A program made the position numbers and the translations under genes. Shown here one piece after another: positions 27,551 to 36,604 of a stretch of DNA of 64,000 nt; the first letter of the stretch is position 1; each line of letters starts with the position of its first letter. The notes beneath the pieces are model-generated. The model saw only the letters and a list, made by a program, of their open reading frames with translations. It made no database searches and was not told the DNA's origin. The stretch is from Opitutaceae bacterium (GTDB lineage: Bacteria; Verrucomicrobiota; Verrucomicrobiia; Opitutales; Opitutaceae): NCBI GenBank assembly GCA_027482185.1, contig JAIXWF010000013.1:186001-250000 (forward strand), written 5' to 3'.

Positions 27551-28927
27551 TCAGCGGCCTTTGCCGAACAGCATGATGTGGATCGTCTTCACTACGATGC
27601 TGGCATCGAGGAGGAACGAAAAATGCCGGATATAGTAGAGGTCGTACTCCAGTTTGCGGAGCGTGTCCTCGAGGTTCGCGCCGTACGGATAATTGACCTG
27701 GGCCCAGCCGGTGATTCCCGGCCGGACGAGATGGCGGAAATGGTAGCAGGGGATTTCCCGCTCGTAATTCTCGACCAGACGGTCCCATTCAGCGCGCGGC
27801 CCGATCAGGCTCATTTCCCCGCGGAGCACGTTCCACAGCTGCGGCAGCTCGTCGATCCGGCTCTGGCGCAGGAAGGCGCCGACCGCGGTGATCCGCGGAT
27901 CCGCAGTCCGCGTGTACAGCTCCCCGGACGTACCGTCGCTCGGCCGCATCGTGCGGATCTTGTGGAGGCGGAATGTGGTATGGTTGCGGCCGATACGCTG
28001 CTGCGAAAAGAAGACGGGCCCACGGTCCCCGAGCCAGACGGCGAGCGCGGCGACGCCGATCACGGGGGCGGCCACGATCAGCCCGCCCAGCGAAAGGACG
28101 ATGTCGGTCGCACGCTTCAGGCGTTCGAACACGGGCTCGCGCGCGATCTCGAAGCCTTCCTGGAAAAGCCAGACCTGGTTGAGGCGATAGAGCGGGATCT
28201 TGCGCCAATAGAGCTGGTGGAAGAGCTCGAGCGTGTAGGTGGGGACGCCGGAAAAATAGAGCCGCACCAGCCGGGGCGGAATCTCGATCGGCAGCTCGCG
28301 GTAGGATTCGCGCAGGACGATCGCCTCGACGGCCATTTTGCCCGATTCGATTTCGTCCAGCACCTCGTTGATCGGCCGCGCCTCGGCGGCGGTGTCGCCG
28401 AACGGGGCCCGGGACGCATCGCGGCTCACGGCAAAGACGAGCGGTTGCGTGGTGCCGAGGCGCGCACACTCCGCCGCAAAATCGCGGCTGCTGGTTTGGT
28501 CGCCGATGAACACGAGGCTGCGCTGCTCCCGGCGCCGCAGCAGGGAGAGATAGAGCGTGCGCCGGTAGAAGAGGGTGAGCGGGGCCAGCGCGAGGAAGCT
28601 CAGGGCGATCACGGCGCGGCTGCCTTGCAACTCGTAGCCCGCCGGAATCAGCGCGTAGGTCACAAGCAGCGTCGTCAGCATCGCCCCGACCACAGCGATC
28701 GCGTGCTGGCTGAGGTAGTCGACGCTGAGCATGTCGGTCTGCGAGCTGTACCCGTCGATCAGGTAGAGGGCGAAGACCAGGGCGGCCATCGGCATGAGCA
28801 GCGGCGCGAAAAAAATCGTGCCGCCGGCGCCGAGGCCGCGCAGCTGGATCACGGCGTTGAAGACGGCCAGCGTCAGCCCCAGGTCGAGGCCGAGCAGGAC
28901 AAACTTCAGGGCGCGGATGCGTTTCAT
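27551..28927 (-). CDS. Polyprenyl-phosphate sugar-1-phosphate transferase (WcaJ/EpsE type)
   Basis: A 458-residue membrane enzyme that starts repeat-unit synthesis by moving a hexose-1-phosphate from a nucleotide sugar to undecaprenyl phosphate. The N-terminal half has four hydrophobic segments and a nucleotide-fold region ([14 protein letters not shown]). The C-terminal half is a complete bacterial sugar transferase domain: [40 protein letters not shown] followed by KIRTM, and [20 protein letters not shown] with PRAE. Size and order fit the PHPT family. The ATG at 28927 overlaps the stop of the upstream GT4 gene (ATGA). As the priming enzyme it is the key evidence that this operon makes a lipid-linked glycan. 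Confidence 0.9.
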   Translation of the reverse strand: MKRIRALKFVLLGLDLGLTLAVFNAVIQLRGLGAGGTIFFAPLLMPMAALVFALYLIDGYSSQTDMLSVDYLSQHAIAVVGAMLTTLLVTYALIPAGYELQGSRAVIALSFLALAPLTLFYRRTLYLSLLRRREQRSLVFIGDQTSSRDFAAECARLGTTQPLVFAVSRDASRAPFGDTAAEARPINEVLDEIESGKMAVEAIVLRESYRELPIEIPPRLVRLYFSGVPTYTLELFHQLYWRKIPLYRLNQVWLFQEGFEIAREPVFERLKRATDIVLSLGGLIVAAPVIGVAALAVWLGDRGPVFFSQQRIGRNHTTFRLHKIRTMRPSDGTSGELYTRTADPRITAVGAFLRQSRIDELPQLWNVLRGEMSLIGPRAEWDRLVENYEREIPCYHFRHLVRPGITGWAQVNYPYGANLEDTLRKLEYDLYYIRHFSFLLDASIVVKTIHIMLFGKGR

Positions 28928-30144
28928 GCGTCGGGCGGTGGGTAACGTCGGGTTCCCGCACCCGCAAGCTGCAAGGCGGGCAGCCGGCGCCACTGCGCGG
29001 CGGCGGCGGCCAGCGTGTGCGCCGCGGCGAAGGTCCGGGCGGCGCGCCCGAGCCGGCGCGGTTCGTCCGGTTCGGCGGCCAGCCGCGCCACCGCCGCGGC
29101 GATGGCCGCGATGTTTTCCCGGGCAAAGGCCAATCCGAAGCCGTGCCGGCGCACGAGGTCCGCGACCTCGCAGGTTTCCGGCCCGATGAAAAGCACGGGC
29201 CGTCCGGCGGCGGCCGCGCCGTAGAGCTTGCTGGGGAAAACGTAGGCCTCGCAGCCGGGCAGCAGCGTCACGAGGTGGACATCCGCGGCGGCGAGCGACG
29301 CCGCGAGCCGGGCGCGGGGTTGGCGGGGGCGGAAACGGACATTGCCGAGACCGCGGGCCGCGGCCTGGCGGGCCAGCTGATCGGCCTGGGCGCCGCCGCC
29401 GACGAAAAGGAAAACGACCCGCGGGTCGCGCACGGCCGCGGCGACGTCGAGCACGGGCCCGAGGTCGTGCACCCGGCCGAGATTGCCGGAGTAGGCGACG
29501 ACGAACTTGTCCCGTGCGTCCCATTCCGCGCGCACCGCCGCGGTGTCCGCCGCGGCCGGCGCCGGCAGGTCGCCGGGCGCCCAGTTGGGAATGATCTCCA
29601 ACCGGTCGGCCGCCACGCCGGCGCGGCGCAGCACCGCGGCCATGTCGGCCCCGAGCGTCACGCAGCCGTCGGCGCGGCGCCACGCGCGGTCCCGCCACGG
29701 ACTCAGGAGCCGCAGCCACCCTTGGCCGGCCAACGCGATGGCGAGTTCGGGATAGATATCCTGGACCCAATGGACGATCCGCGCCCCGCGCCGTCGCGCC
29801 GCCCAGCCGGCGGCAATGCCGAACAGCGGCGGATCCGTCATCGCGACCACGCAGTCGCCGGCCTGCGTCTCCGCGCGGAGCCGCGCGAACGCGCGCACCT
29901 GGTAGGTCGCGTACGCGAGGGCCTTGCGCGGCAGCGAGGTCTCGCCGCCGCGGGCGGAGCGGACGCGGACGATGCGGACCCCGCGGCGGACCTCGGTCTC
30001 CGGGACCGCGGAGTCGCCCGGGTGGCTGGCGATGACGGTGACGCCCATGCCGTCCGCGGCCAGGGTCTCCGCGAGGTCGAGGAGCAATTGGGCGGTGGCG
30101 GGCTCGTCGGGCCAGTAGAAGCGGTTGACGAAGATCAGCCGCAT
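28924..30144 (-). CDS. Glycosyltransferase family 4 (WcaI/WbuB-like)
   Basis: A 406-residue GT-B fold transferase. N-terminal acceptor domain begins LIFVNRFYWPDEPATAQLL, a form common in WbuB/WcaI-type enzymes. The donor domain has FVVAYSGNLGRVHDLGPVL and FPSKLYGAAAAGRPVLFIG, the latter replacing the classic E-x7-E region. It transfers a nucleotide sugar to a lipid-linked acceptor at the inner leaflet of the membrane. The sugar is not predictable. It starts 2 bases after the stop of the upstream GT2 gene and its stop overlaps the phosphotransferase start. Confidence 0.85.
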   Translation of the reverse strand: MRLIFVNRFYWPDEPATAQLLLDLAETLAADGMGVTVIASHPGDSAVPETEVRRGVRIVRVRSARGGETSLPRKALAYATYQVRAFARLRAETQAGDCVVAMTDPPLFGIAAGWAARRRGARIVHWVQDIYPELAIALAGQGWLRLLSPWRDRAWRRADGCVTLGADMAAVLRRAGVAADRLEIIPNWAPGDLPAPAAADTAAVRAEWDARDKFVVAYSGNLGRVHDLGPVLDVAAAVRDPRVVFLFVGGGAQADQLARQAAARGLGNVRFRPRQPRARLAASLAAADVHLVTLLPGCEAYVFPSKLYGAAAAGRPVLFIGPETCEVADLVRRHGFGLAFARENIAAIAAAVARLAAEPDEPRRLGRAARTFAAAHTLAAAAAQWRRLPALQLAGAGTRRYPPPDA

Positions 30145-30146
30145 TT

Positions 30147-31007
30147 TCAGGGGCGTCCGGTCCGGCGCAGTTCCGCCGCTTTCGCGGTGCTCAGAAATTC
30201 GTAGAAGCCCATGAGCCGGCAGAAAACGAAGCCGCGGTACCCGTCGAGAAACCCGCGGCGCAGCACGTAGTGGTAGAGAAAACGCAGCGTCGGCCGGAAC
30301 GGCAGCCGGCCGGCCAGGTGTTTCAGCCGCCGTTTGCGGGCGAGGGTGGGATCGAGCGCCGCGGCGGTCGCCGCGGTTTGGCCGGCGGGCGAGGCCAACA
30401 GTCGGGCCTCCCAGTTGGCGTAGCGGTTGTGCTTCTCGACCCAGATGTCGATCGTCGGGAAAGCGTAGTGGTCCATGTCGTGCCGGAGGTGGCCGGCCCG
30501 GCCGTCGAGGACGACGTGTTCGTGGACCTCGTTGTCGCCCGAACCCGTGGCATCGACGCCGGCGAATTGCTCGTAGCGGCCGAGCCGGTGGCGGAAGAAA
30601 CGCAGGTTCCAGCTCGGGTAGTAGCCGCAATGTTTCAGCCAGCCGTCGATGAACCAGAAGCGGCGGTTGACGTAGTAGCCGTCGCAGGCCGGGGCCGCGA
30701 CGGTGCGGCGCAGTTCGTCCGCCAGCTCGGGCGTGATGCGTTCGTCTGCGTCGAGAATGAAGACCCATTCGTGCCGCCACGGCACGTGGGCGAGCGCCCA
30801 GTTCTTCTTCTTCGGAAACCGCCCGTCCCATTTGAAATCGACGACCGTCGCGCCGCATTCGCGCGCGATGTCGGGGGTGCCGTCCGAGCTGCCCGAATCG
30901 ATGACGACGACCTCGGCGGCGAACCGGCACGATTCGAGGCAGGCGCGCAGGTTGGCGCGTTCGTTCCGGGCCGGAATCAAGATCGAGATGGGGCAGGGGG
31001 CGGACAT
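30147..31007 (-). CDS. Glycosyltransferase family 2 (WaaE/KdtX-like)
   Basis: A 286-residue GT-A fold enzyme. SILIPARNERANLRACLESC at the N-terminus, VVVIDSGSSDGTPDIA in the nucleotide-binding strand, FPKKKNWALAHV and a DxD metal site in VFILDADERI near residue 86. This pattern, with a positively charged 'KKNWAL' helix, resembles the WaaE/KdtX branch, which adds glucose to inner core sugars, and many EPS transferases. The start at 31007 is 10 bases after the ligase-family gene stop. Confidence 0.85.
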   Translation of the reverse strand: MSAPCPISILIPARNERANLRACLESCRFAAEVVVIDSGSSDGTPDIARECGATVVDFKWDGRFPKKKNWALAHVPWRHEWVFILDADERITPELADELRRTVAAPACDGYYVNRRFWFIDGWLKHCGYYPSWNLRFFRHRLGRYEQFAGVDATGSGDNEVHEHVVLDGRAGHLRHDMDHYAFPTIDIWVEKHNRYANWEARLLASPAGQTAATAAALDPTLARKRRLKHLAGRLPFRPTLRFLYHYVLRRGFLDGYRGFVFCRLMGFYEFLSTAKAAELRRTGRP

Positions 31008-31017
31008 GGCGGACCGT

Positions 31018-32505
31018 TCACTTGGTCGGAGTCGGGGCCTCGCGGTCCTGCAGGCGCGCGTAGTGCAGGGCCGTGAAGAAGCAGAGCCACCAGGCGAGCA
31101 CGACGGCGAGATTGCCGAACGGGAACTCGACCCACGCATACAGCAGCAGGAGCCCGCAGCCGAGCAGCAGGTAGCGCGCGAGGGCGCCGCGCAGGCGCCG
31201 CGGACCGAGATGCAAAACCGGCACCACGGCGCAGAGCGCGAGCAGGGTTGCGCCGACGTAGCCGTGTTCCGCGAAGGCCTGCAGCCAATCGCTGTGGGCG
31301 TCGCGGTAGAAGCTGACGAGCCGGTCGATCTTGGGCGGCTGGGTGTTGAACAGCGTGAAGACGTGCGGGTACGAGGCCATGCCCCAGCCGAAGAAGGGTT
31401 TGGCCTGCGCCATGCGCCAGGTGTCGCCGTAGAGGCGGACGCGGTCGCCGATCCCGCCCTGGTTGATCATGGCCTCGACCTGGGTGCGCGTGAGTTCGGA
31501 GCGCACGAGAATCGTGTCGCGGGCGACCCACCAGATCCCCGCGAGACCGAGCACCACGGCGGCGCCGGCGCCGAGCAACGGCGGGGCGACCGATTCGCGG
31601 AGGCGGCGCCGTTGCCGGACCATCCGGTAGACCCAATGGCCGAGGGCGACGGCAAACAGCAGGCCGGCCAGCAGGGTGCTCGAACGCGAACCGCTCAGCG
31701 GCACCGTGGCGGCAATGAAGAAGATCGCGATCAGGCTGCCGAAGGCCGGCGAGTGGAAGAAATTCCGCGCCTCGTAGCGCCGGCCGTAATGCCAGGCGAG
31801 GCCGATGCAGACCACGAGCATCAGCAACGTGAACGCGCCCCAGTGATTGTGATAGATGAACGTGGAAAAGAAGTACGGCTGCCGCGTTTCGACCGCGCCG
31901 AAATACGGGCCCTTCGCGCCGGCGAGTTTCTGGATGGTGCCGAAAACGGAGAGCGCGAGGGCGTTGCCCGCGGCCAGCAGCAGCAGGCCCCGCAGCGCGC
32001 GGCGTTGCCGGATGAGCAGCGCGAGATTGAAACAGCTGATCCAGAGGGCATCGAACATCCAGAGCGCTTGCAGCGCCGATTCCGGCCGCGCCGAGCTGGG
32101 CAGGCCGGCCCGCGCGCCGCGGTGGACGAAGACGACGTCGTTTTCGAATTTCAGCGCCTGGAAACTGGGGTTGAACGTCGCGAGCACGACATAGGCGTTG
32201 AATGCCGCGAACGGGATCAGCCAGACCAGCGGCTTCATCCAGCCTTCGCGCCAGGCCTCTTTGTCCTGCAGCGCGGTGAGCGTGATCAGGAAACCGAGGC
32301 TGCCCCACCACGCGAGATAGGTGCGCATCCACTCCGCGCCGCCGCCGAAGCCCCAGGTGATCCAGACGAACAGAATCCCGACGTGGGCCAGCGCCACCCA
32401 TTCCAGGGGACGCAGCGGGCGTTGCGAAGGGGGCACCCGCGCCGCGACGCCGCGGGCGTACTTCAGGTCGTCGGACGACGCAGGGGAGGAGTCGCGGTGG
32501 CTCAT
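31018..32505 (-). CDS. O-antigen ligase/polymerase family membrane protein (Wzy_C domain)
   Basis: A 495-residue protein with about 12 membrane segments and a large periplasmic loop holding DAHSDWLQAFAEHGYVG (near 400-416), the H-S-D-x-L-Q-x3-E-x-G block that marks the WaaL/Wzy_C superfamily. Such enzymes join a lipid-linked glycan to an acceptor (lipid A core, protein) or polymerise it. Which of these it does cannot be told. A separate Wzy candidate is present at 36601-38157, so ligation is a reasonable guess. The start overlaps the upstream GT4 stop (ATGA). Confidence 0.82.
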   Translation of the reverse strand: MSHRDSSPASSDDLKYARGVAARVPPSQRPLRPLEWVALAHVGILFVWITWGFGGGAEWMRTYLAWWGSLGFLITLTALQDKEAWREGWMKPLVWLIPFAAFNAYVVLATFNPSFQALKFENDVVFVHRGARAGLPSSARPESALQALWMFDALWISCFNLALLIRQRRALRGLLLLAAGNALALSVFGTIQKLAGAKGPYFGAVETRQPYFFSTFIYHNHWGAFTLLMLVVCIGLAWHYGRRYEARNFFHSPAFGSLIAIFFIAATVPLSGSRSSTLLAGLLFAVALGHWVYRMVRQRRRLRESVAPPLLGAGAAVVLGLAGIWWVARDTILVRSELTRTQVEAMINQGGIGDRVRLYGDTWRMAQAKPFFGWGMASYPHVFTLFNTQPPKIDRLVSFYRDAHSDWLQAFAEHGYVGATLLALCAVVPVLHLGPRRLRGALARYLLLGCGLLLLYAWVEFPFGNLAVVLAWWLCFFTALHYARLQDREAPTPTK

Positions 32506-33635
32506 CGGGGGCCAGTTTGCAGCCGGGCGTAGAAGGCCGACAAGCGTTTGGCGGCGCCATGCCACGAATACTCCCGGAGCACCCAGGCCGCCGCGGCGGC
32601 GCCGCGCGCGGCCAGCGCGGCCGCCGGTTCCGCGGCGGCGGCGGCCAGCGCGGCGGGGAAATCCGGCCACGGCACGCACCAGCCGAGTCCCGTCGAATTG
32701 AGTTCACGCCAAGGCGTGCCGTCGGTCACCAGCGCCGGGACGCCGTGGGCCATGGCTTCGGCGATCACGAGACCGAAATTTTCGCTGTGGGAAGGAAGCA
32801 GGAAAAGCGACGCCACCGCGTACGGCGGCGGACGACCTTGGCCCGAGAACACCGCCACGCGCCCGGAGCCGGATTGCCGGTGAACGTAGTCCCCGAGCGT
32901 GGCGGCGGTGTAGTCCTCGGGAATGCCCACCACGAGGAGCAACCAATCCTGCGGGCCGCGCTCCAGCCAAAGATCGATCAGCTCGAGCACCCGCTTCTTC
33001 CGGTGGAATCGGGAGTAGAAAAGGGCCACCGGCCGGCCGCGGGTCGCCGGGCAGGCGTCGTGCCAATGCGCCTTGGCGGCGGCTTGGTCGGCCGCGGCGG
33101 CGGCGGCGACGCCGTTGGGCGCGACACAGACCGGCTGCGCGAAGCCGAGCGCGCGGATCTCCGCCTCTTCCTCTTTGCTGGTCGCGTGCCACCCGTCCGC
33201 GGCTTCCAGCGCGCCGGGGTGGACGAAGCGGCGGGCGGTCTGCTTCCGCAGCCGGTGATGGTTCCATGCCCAGGCGCTCATCATCCCGCGCGGCGAGACC
33301 ACCAGTTTGGCCCCCGTGCGGCGGGCCGCCCGGTGCGCGTAGTGAAGGGTACGCAGCCAGAGCCCGTGGTGCTGGATTACCTCGGCGTCGACTGCGGCGA
33401 GCGCCCGGTCCAGTCCGGCGGAACGGCAGATGGCCCGTGGCCAGTCGCGGCGGAAGATGCGCACCGGCAGGTTTTCCTCGGACCGGCTCCAACCTTCGGC
33501 CGGGGCGAGTTCGTCCGTACTCAGCAGTTCCACCTCATCGCCGGCGGCGGCGGCCGCCGCGGCCAAGGCGCGGACCGACTTGCTCGGGCCTCCGTGCTGC
33601 TCCTCGAGGCTGGGGACGATGTGGCAGACCTTCAT
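32502..33635 (-). CDS. Glycosyltransferase family 4
   Basis: A 377-residue GT-B transferase. Opening VCHIVPSLEEQHGGPSKSV is the glycine-rich acceptor loop typical of GT4 enzymes in EPS clusters. The donor site HSENFGLVIAEAMAHGVPAL holds the E-x7-E motif, and FYSRFHRKKRVLELIDLW is the conserved K-rich donor strand. Catalyses sugar transfer with retention of configuration; donor unknown. It overlaps both neighbours by 4 bases, the tightest coupling possible for three genes in a row. Confidence 0.87.
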   Translation of the reverse strand: MKVCHIVPSLEEQHGGPSKSVRALAAAAAAAGDEVELLSTDELAPAEGWSRSEENLPVRIFRRDWPRAICRSAGLDRALAAVDAEVIQHHGLWLRTLHYAHRAARRTGAKLVVSPRGMMSAWAWNHHRLRKQTARRFVHPGALEAADGWHATSKEEEAEIRALGFAQPVCVAPNGVAAAAAADQAAAKAHWHDACPATRGRPVALFYSRFHRKKRVLELIDLWLERGPQDWLLLVVGIPEDYTAATLGDYVHRQSGSGRVAVFSGQGRPPPYAVASLFLLPSHSENFGLVIAEAMAHGVPALVTDGTPWRELNSTGLGWCVPWPDFPAALAAAAAEPAAALAARGAAAAAWVLREYSWHGAAKRLSAFYARLQTGPR

Positions 33636-34201
33636 CCGGCCGCAGGCTCGGTGCGATCCTTGACGGGCCGGCAGGGGTGGCCGACGCAAATTTTCCGCGG
33701 CGGCAAGTCGCGGACCACGACGGCGCGGGCGCCGACCACGCAGAGTTCGCCGACGGTCACTCCGGGACCGACGAACACGTCGGCGGCAAGCCAGGCATTT
33801 TCCCCGATCACGATCGGGGCGGTCGTCAGCGGCATGCTCCAGCGGTTGAAATCGTGCGAGCCGGCGCAGAGGTGGCAGTTCTGGCTCAGCGTCGCGCCGC
33901 GGCGCAGCGTTATGCGGTCGAGATTGTAGAGCGTCACGCCCCGGCCGACCATCGAGCGCGGTGCCAGCGTGAGAAACTGCGGAAACGTGATCTTCGCCGT
34001 CGGGAAAATCACGACTTGATCCGGATCGGGAATGTCGGCGCCCCAAAGCCGCAGCAGCCGCGCGCGGAAACCGTGGCAAGGGCGCGGGCTCCAGCGGAAC
34101 AGGGTCGCCTGCACCAGACTCCAGAGTGCGCGCCGGATCACCACCGCGCGCGGGTAGGGAGTGATGCAGTTTTGGCCGAGATACGGCGCCTCTTCGGACA
34201 T
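33632..34201 (-). CDS. WcaF-like O-acetyltransferase (left-handed beta-helix)
   Basis: A 189-residue protein built from hexapeptide repeats. Active region LSQNCHLCAGSHDFNRWSMP contains the catalytic histidine, followed by IVIGENAWLAADVFVGPGVT and AVVVRDLPPRKICVGHPCRP. This arrangement is that of the colanic-acid acetyltransferase WcaF and relatives, acetyl-CoA-dependent trimers that acetylate sugar hydroxyls. It starts 40 bases after the stop of the upstream GT4 gene and overlaps the next by 4 bases. Confidence 0.85.
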   Translation of the reverse strand: MSEEAPYLGQNCITPYPRAVVIRRALWSLVQATLFRWSPRPCHGFRARLLRLWGADIPDPDQVVIFPTAKITFPQFLTLAPRSMVGRGVTLYNLDRITLRRGATLSQNCHLCAGSHDFNRWSMPLTTAPIVIGENAWLAADVFVGPGVTVGELCVVGARAVVVRDLPPRKICVGHPCRPVKDRTEPAAG

Positions 34202-34241
34202 GGTGCGAGCGTGGCCGGCCCTCCGGGCGACGCAATGGCGA

Positions 34242-35399
34242 TCAGATTCCCCGCGGCGCCGGCTCGAGGCAACGCGACAGCGTCGCGAGCACGTCCCGCG
34301 CGCTCGCCGCGTAGTCGTAGCGCGCCACGTGGGCCTGCGCGGCACGGGCGAGCTCGGCCCGCAGCGCGGCGTCCTGCAGCAGCAGGGCGAGGCGGTGCGC
34401 GAGCCGCGTCTCGGCATCCGGTGCCTCGTGGTCGTAGACGAGGCCGGTGACGTCGGGCCGGACCAGTTCCGCGAAACAGGGCAGGCCGGAAACCACCACG
34501 GGAACGCCCGCGGCCATGGCCTCGGCGACGGCGACGCCGAAGGTCTCGCCCCGGTCCCGGCTCGGGTAGCAGAAAACGTCCAGCGCGGCGTAGCGGGCGG
34601 CGAGTTTCGCCGGATCGAATTCCGGGCCGTTGAAACGGAGGCGCGCTCCCAGCGCGGCGCCGAATTCGCGTTCCAGTCCCGCGCGGAACTCCTCGCCGCC
34701 GCCGCCCTCCGGCACGGCCCAGGGGCCGGTCAGCTCCAGCCGCCAGTCCGGCAGGTCCGGGCGCCCGGCCAAAGCGGCGCAGGCGGCGACCAGTTGGCGG
34801 ATGCCTTTGTCCGGATGGATCCGGCCCACGTATCCGATCTTCAAGGTCGGACTCCCCGCCGCGGCGGCCTGCCGCGCGCGGACGTGGAGCCCGTAGTCGA
34901 TCGGGTAGGGAAACGGCGCGAGGCGCGGGGCAAGGGCCGGGTTTTCCGCGCGCAGCTGTTCCGCGACGCGGGCGCTGAGCGCAAGCAGCAGATCCACCCG
35001 GCCGTAGGCGCGGCCGTGGCCCTTCGGCATCCGCGCGAGGACGGCGACGACCTTGCCGGCGGCGGGCTTCGCGGCGCGGAGCCAGATCGGCAGCGTCACC
35101 GTGTTGCAGATCACGGCATCGCCCGGCGGCAGCGCGCGCGCGACCCGCAGGCCCCAGCGCAGGTCGTGCCAGAGGTTGGCCGCGAGGAAGCGGGCATGGT
35201 CCGTACCCGGAATCCGGATATGGGTGACGCCGTCGGCCGTCTCCCGGTCGGGCAGGCCCGGCCAGCGCCGGGAGACAAAAGTCACGGCGTGGCCGGCGCG
35301 CGCGAACTCCGCCGCGAGCCGGTGCCAGATTTTTTCGGTCGATCCGCCGCGCAGCGGGGGCACCGGCAGGAAGAAGCCCGTGACGATGGTGATTCTCAT
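34242..35399 (-). CDS. Glycosyltransferase family 4
   Basis: A 385-residue GT-B transferase. N-terminus ITIVTGFFLPVPPLRGGSTE gives the acceptor loop; LKIGYVGRIHPDKGIRQLV is the donor-domain start; RGETFGVAVAEAMAAGVPVV is the E-x7-E donor motif and FAELVRPDVTGLVYD the following signature. It acts on a lipid-linked glycan in the cytoplasm. It is the first of two adjacent GT4 genes (with 35396-36604) joined by a 4-base ATGA overlap. Confidence 0.87.
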   Translation of the reverse strand: MRITIVTGFFLPVPPLRGGSTEKIWHRLAAEFARAGHAVTFVSRRWPGLPDRETADGVTHIRIPGTDHARFLAANLWHDLRWGLRVARALPPGDAVICNTVTLPIWLRAAKPAAGKVVAVLARMPKGHGRAYGRVDLLLALSARVAEQLRAENPALAPRLAPFPYPIDYGLHVRARQAAAAGSPTLKIGYVGRIHPDKGIRQLVAACAALAGRPDLPDWRLELTGPWAVPEGGGGEEFRAGLEREFGAALGARLRFNGPEFDPAKLAARYAALDVFCYPSRDRGETFGVAVAEAMAAGVPVVVSGLPCFAELVRPDVTGLVYDHEAPDAETRLAHRLALLLQDAALRAELARAAQAHVARYDYAASARDVLATLSRCLEPAPRGI

Positions 35400-36604
35400 C
35401 GGCGAGGCAGCGCGGCGAGCGCGGCGGCGAGGCCGGCCGTGGTCTGCGCGTAGGTGTAGCCGGCGACGCGCGCCCGCGCGGCGGCGCGGAAACGGTCGCG
35501 GCCGCCGGGCGCCGCGAGCGCGGCGAAAGCGCGCGCGAGCGCGGCGGCGAGGCCGTCGGTCTGCGCCGAGGGAAAGACCCAGCCGGTGACGTCGTCCTCG
35601 ACCAGATCCTGCTGGCAGCCGACGCGGTCGCTGACCAGGGCCGGCGTGCCGAGGTGCATCGCCTCGTTCACCGCGAGGCCCCAGGTCTCGTAGAGCCCGC
35701 GCGAGGGCAAAGCGAAGATATCGGCGAGGAGGTAGCGGGCGGGCATCTCGCTTTGGTTGGCGAACGGCAACAGGTGGACCGCGCCGGGCGGGGCGGTGCG
35801 CGCGGTGGCTTCGAGGGCGGGGCGTTCGGGGCCGTCGCCGACGATGACGAGCGCGGAGTCCGGTGGGCGCACGGCGAGGTAGGCCGCGAGCAACTCGCGC
35901 GGTTGCTTCGCCGGCAGCAGCTTGCCGGCGAACAGCACGACGCGCGTCCCGGCGGCGAGGCCGAGCGCGTGGCGCAGGGCGGCGGTTTGGACGAGGTATT
36001 CCGGCTCCGCGGGATCGAAGCGGGCCGCATCCACGGCATGCGGCGCATGGAAGAGCCGGTTTTCCGGGACCCCGAGCGCGGTGAAGTAGGCGCGGTTGGC
36101 GCGGCCGACGCAGAGGAAGGCGGCGAATTGCCGGTAGAGCAGCGCGAGCGGCCAGCGCCGCAGCGGCCCCGGCCGGCCCCGGCCGAGGAAATGCGAGTCC
36201 CCGCGGAAAAGCAGCGGGCGGCCGGTCCGCCGGGCCCAGAGGATCGCGCGCAGATGCGAGTCCCAATTGTAGCCGAACAGGAGCAGCGAATCCGGCCGCC
36301 ATGCCGCGAGCCGGGCCGTGAGCTCCGGGTTGCGCAGGCCGCCGAAACGGTGGGTGCCGGGATCGGCGGCGGTGTTGGGCACGAACTCGTGCTCGTACCC
36401 GGAACGCAGGTCGATGTCCCAGACGAAGGTGCGGCCGAATTGCGGATCCCGGGTCGGCACGACGCCGAAATCCCAGAGATAGAAGACGCGCAACGCCAAG
36501 TCCGGGCGATGCTCCCGCACCCAGCGGAACCACGGGCTGTAGTACTGCGTCGGGTGCGAGAGCACGACGCCGAGCCGATGCGGGGCTGGGACGGGAGCCG
36601 TCAC
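35396..36604 (-). CDS. Glycosyltransferase family 4
   Basis: A 402-residue GT-B transferase. Opening LGVVLSHPTQYYSPWFRWV, a form seen in GT4 members of aquatic bacterial EPS loci; donor part VVLFAGKLLPAKQPRELLAA and SRGLYETWGLAVNEAMHLGT with the E-x7-E pair, then DVTGWVFP. The GTG at 36604 is chosen because it gives a 4-base GTGA overlap with the upstream polymerase gene, the rule in this operon, and leaves the first beta strand complete. No ATG is available near the domain start. Confidence 0.85.
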   Translation of the reverse strand: MTAPVPAPHRLGVVLSHPTQYYSPWFRWVREHRPDLALRVFYLWDFGVVPTRDPQFGRTFVWDIDLRSGYEHEFVPNTAADPGTHRFGGLRNPELTARLAAWRPDSLLLFGYNWDSHLRAILWARRTGRPLLFRGDSHFLGRGRPGPLRRWPLALLYRQFAAFLCVGRANRAYFTALGVPENRLFHAPHAVDAARFDPAEPEYLVQTAALRHALGLAAGTRVVLFAGKLLPAKQPRELLAAYLAVRPPDSALVIVGDGPERPALEATARTAPPGAVHLLPFANQSEMPARYLLADIFALPSRGLYETWGLAVNEAMHLGTPALVSDRVGCQQDLVEDDVTGWVFPSAQTDGLAAALARAFAALAAPGGRDRFRAAARARVAGYTYAQTTAGLAAALAALPRR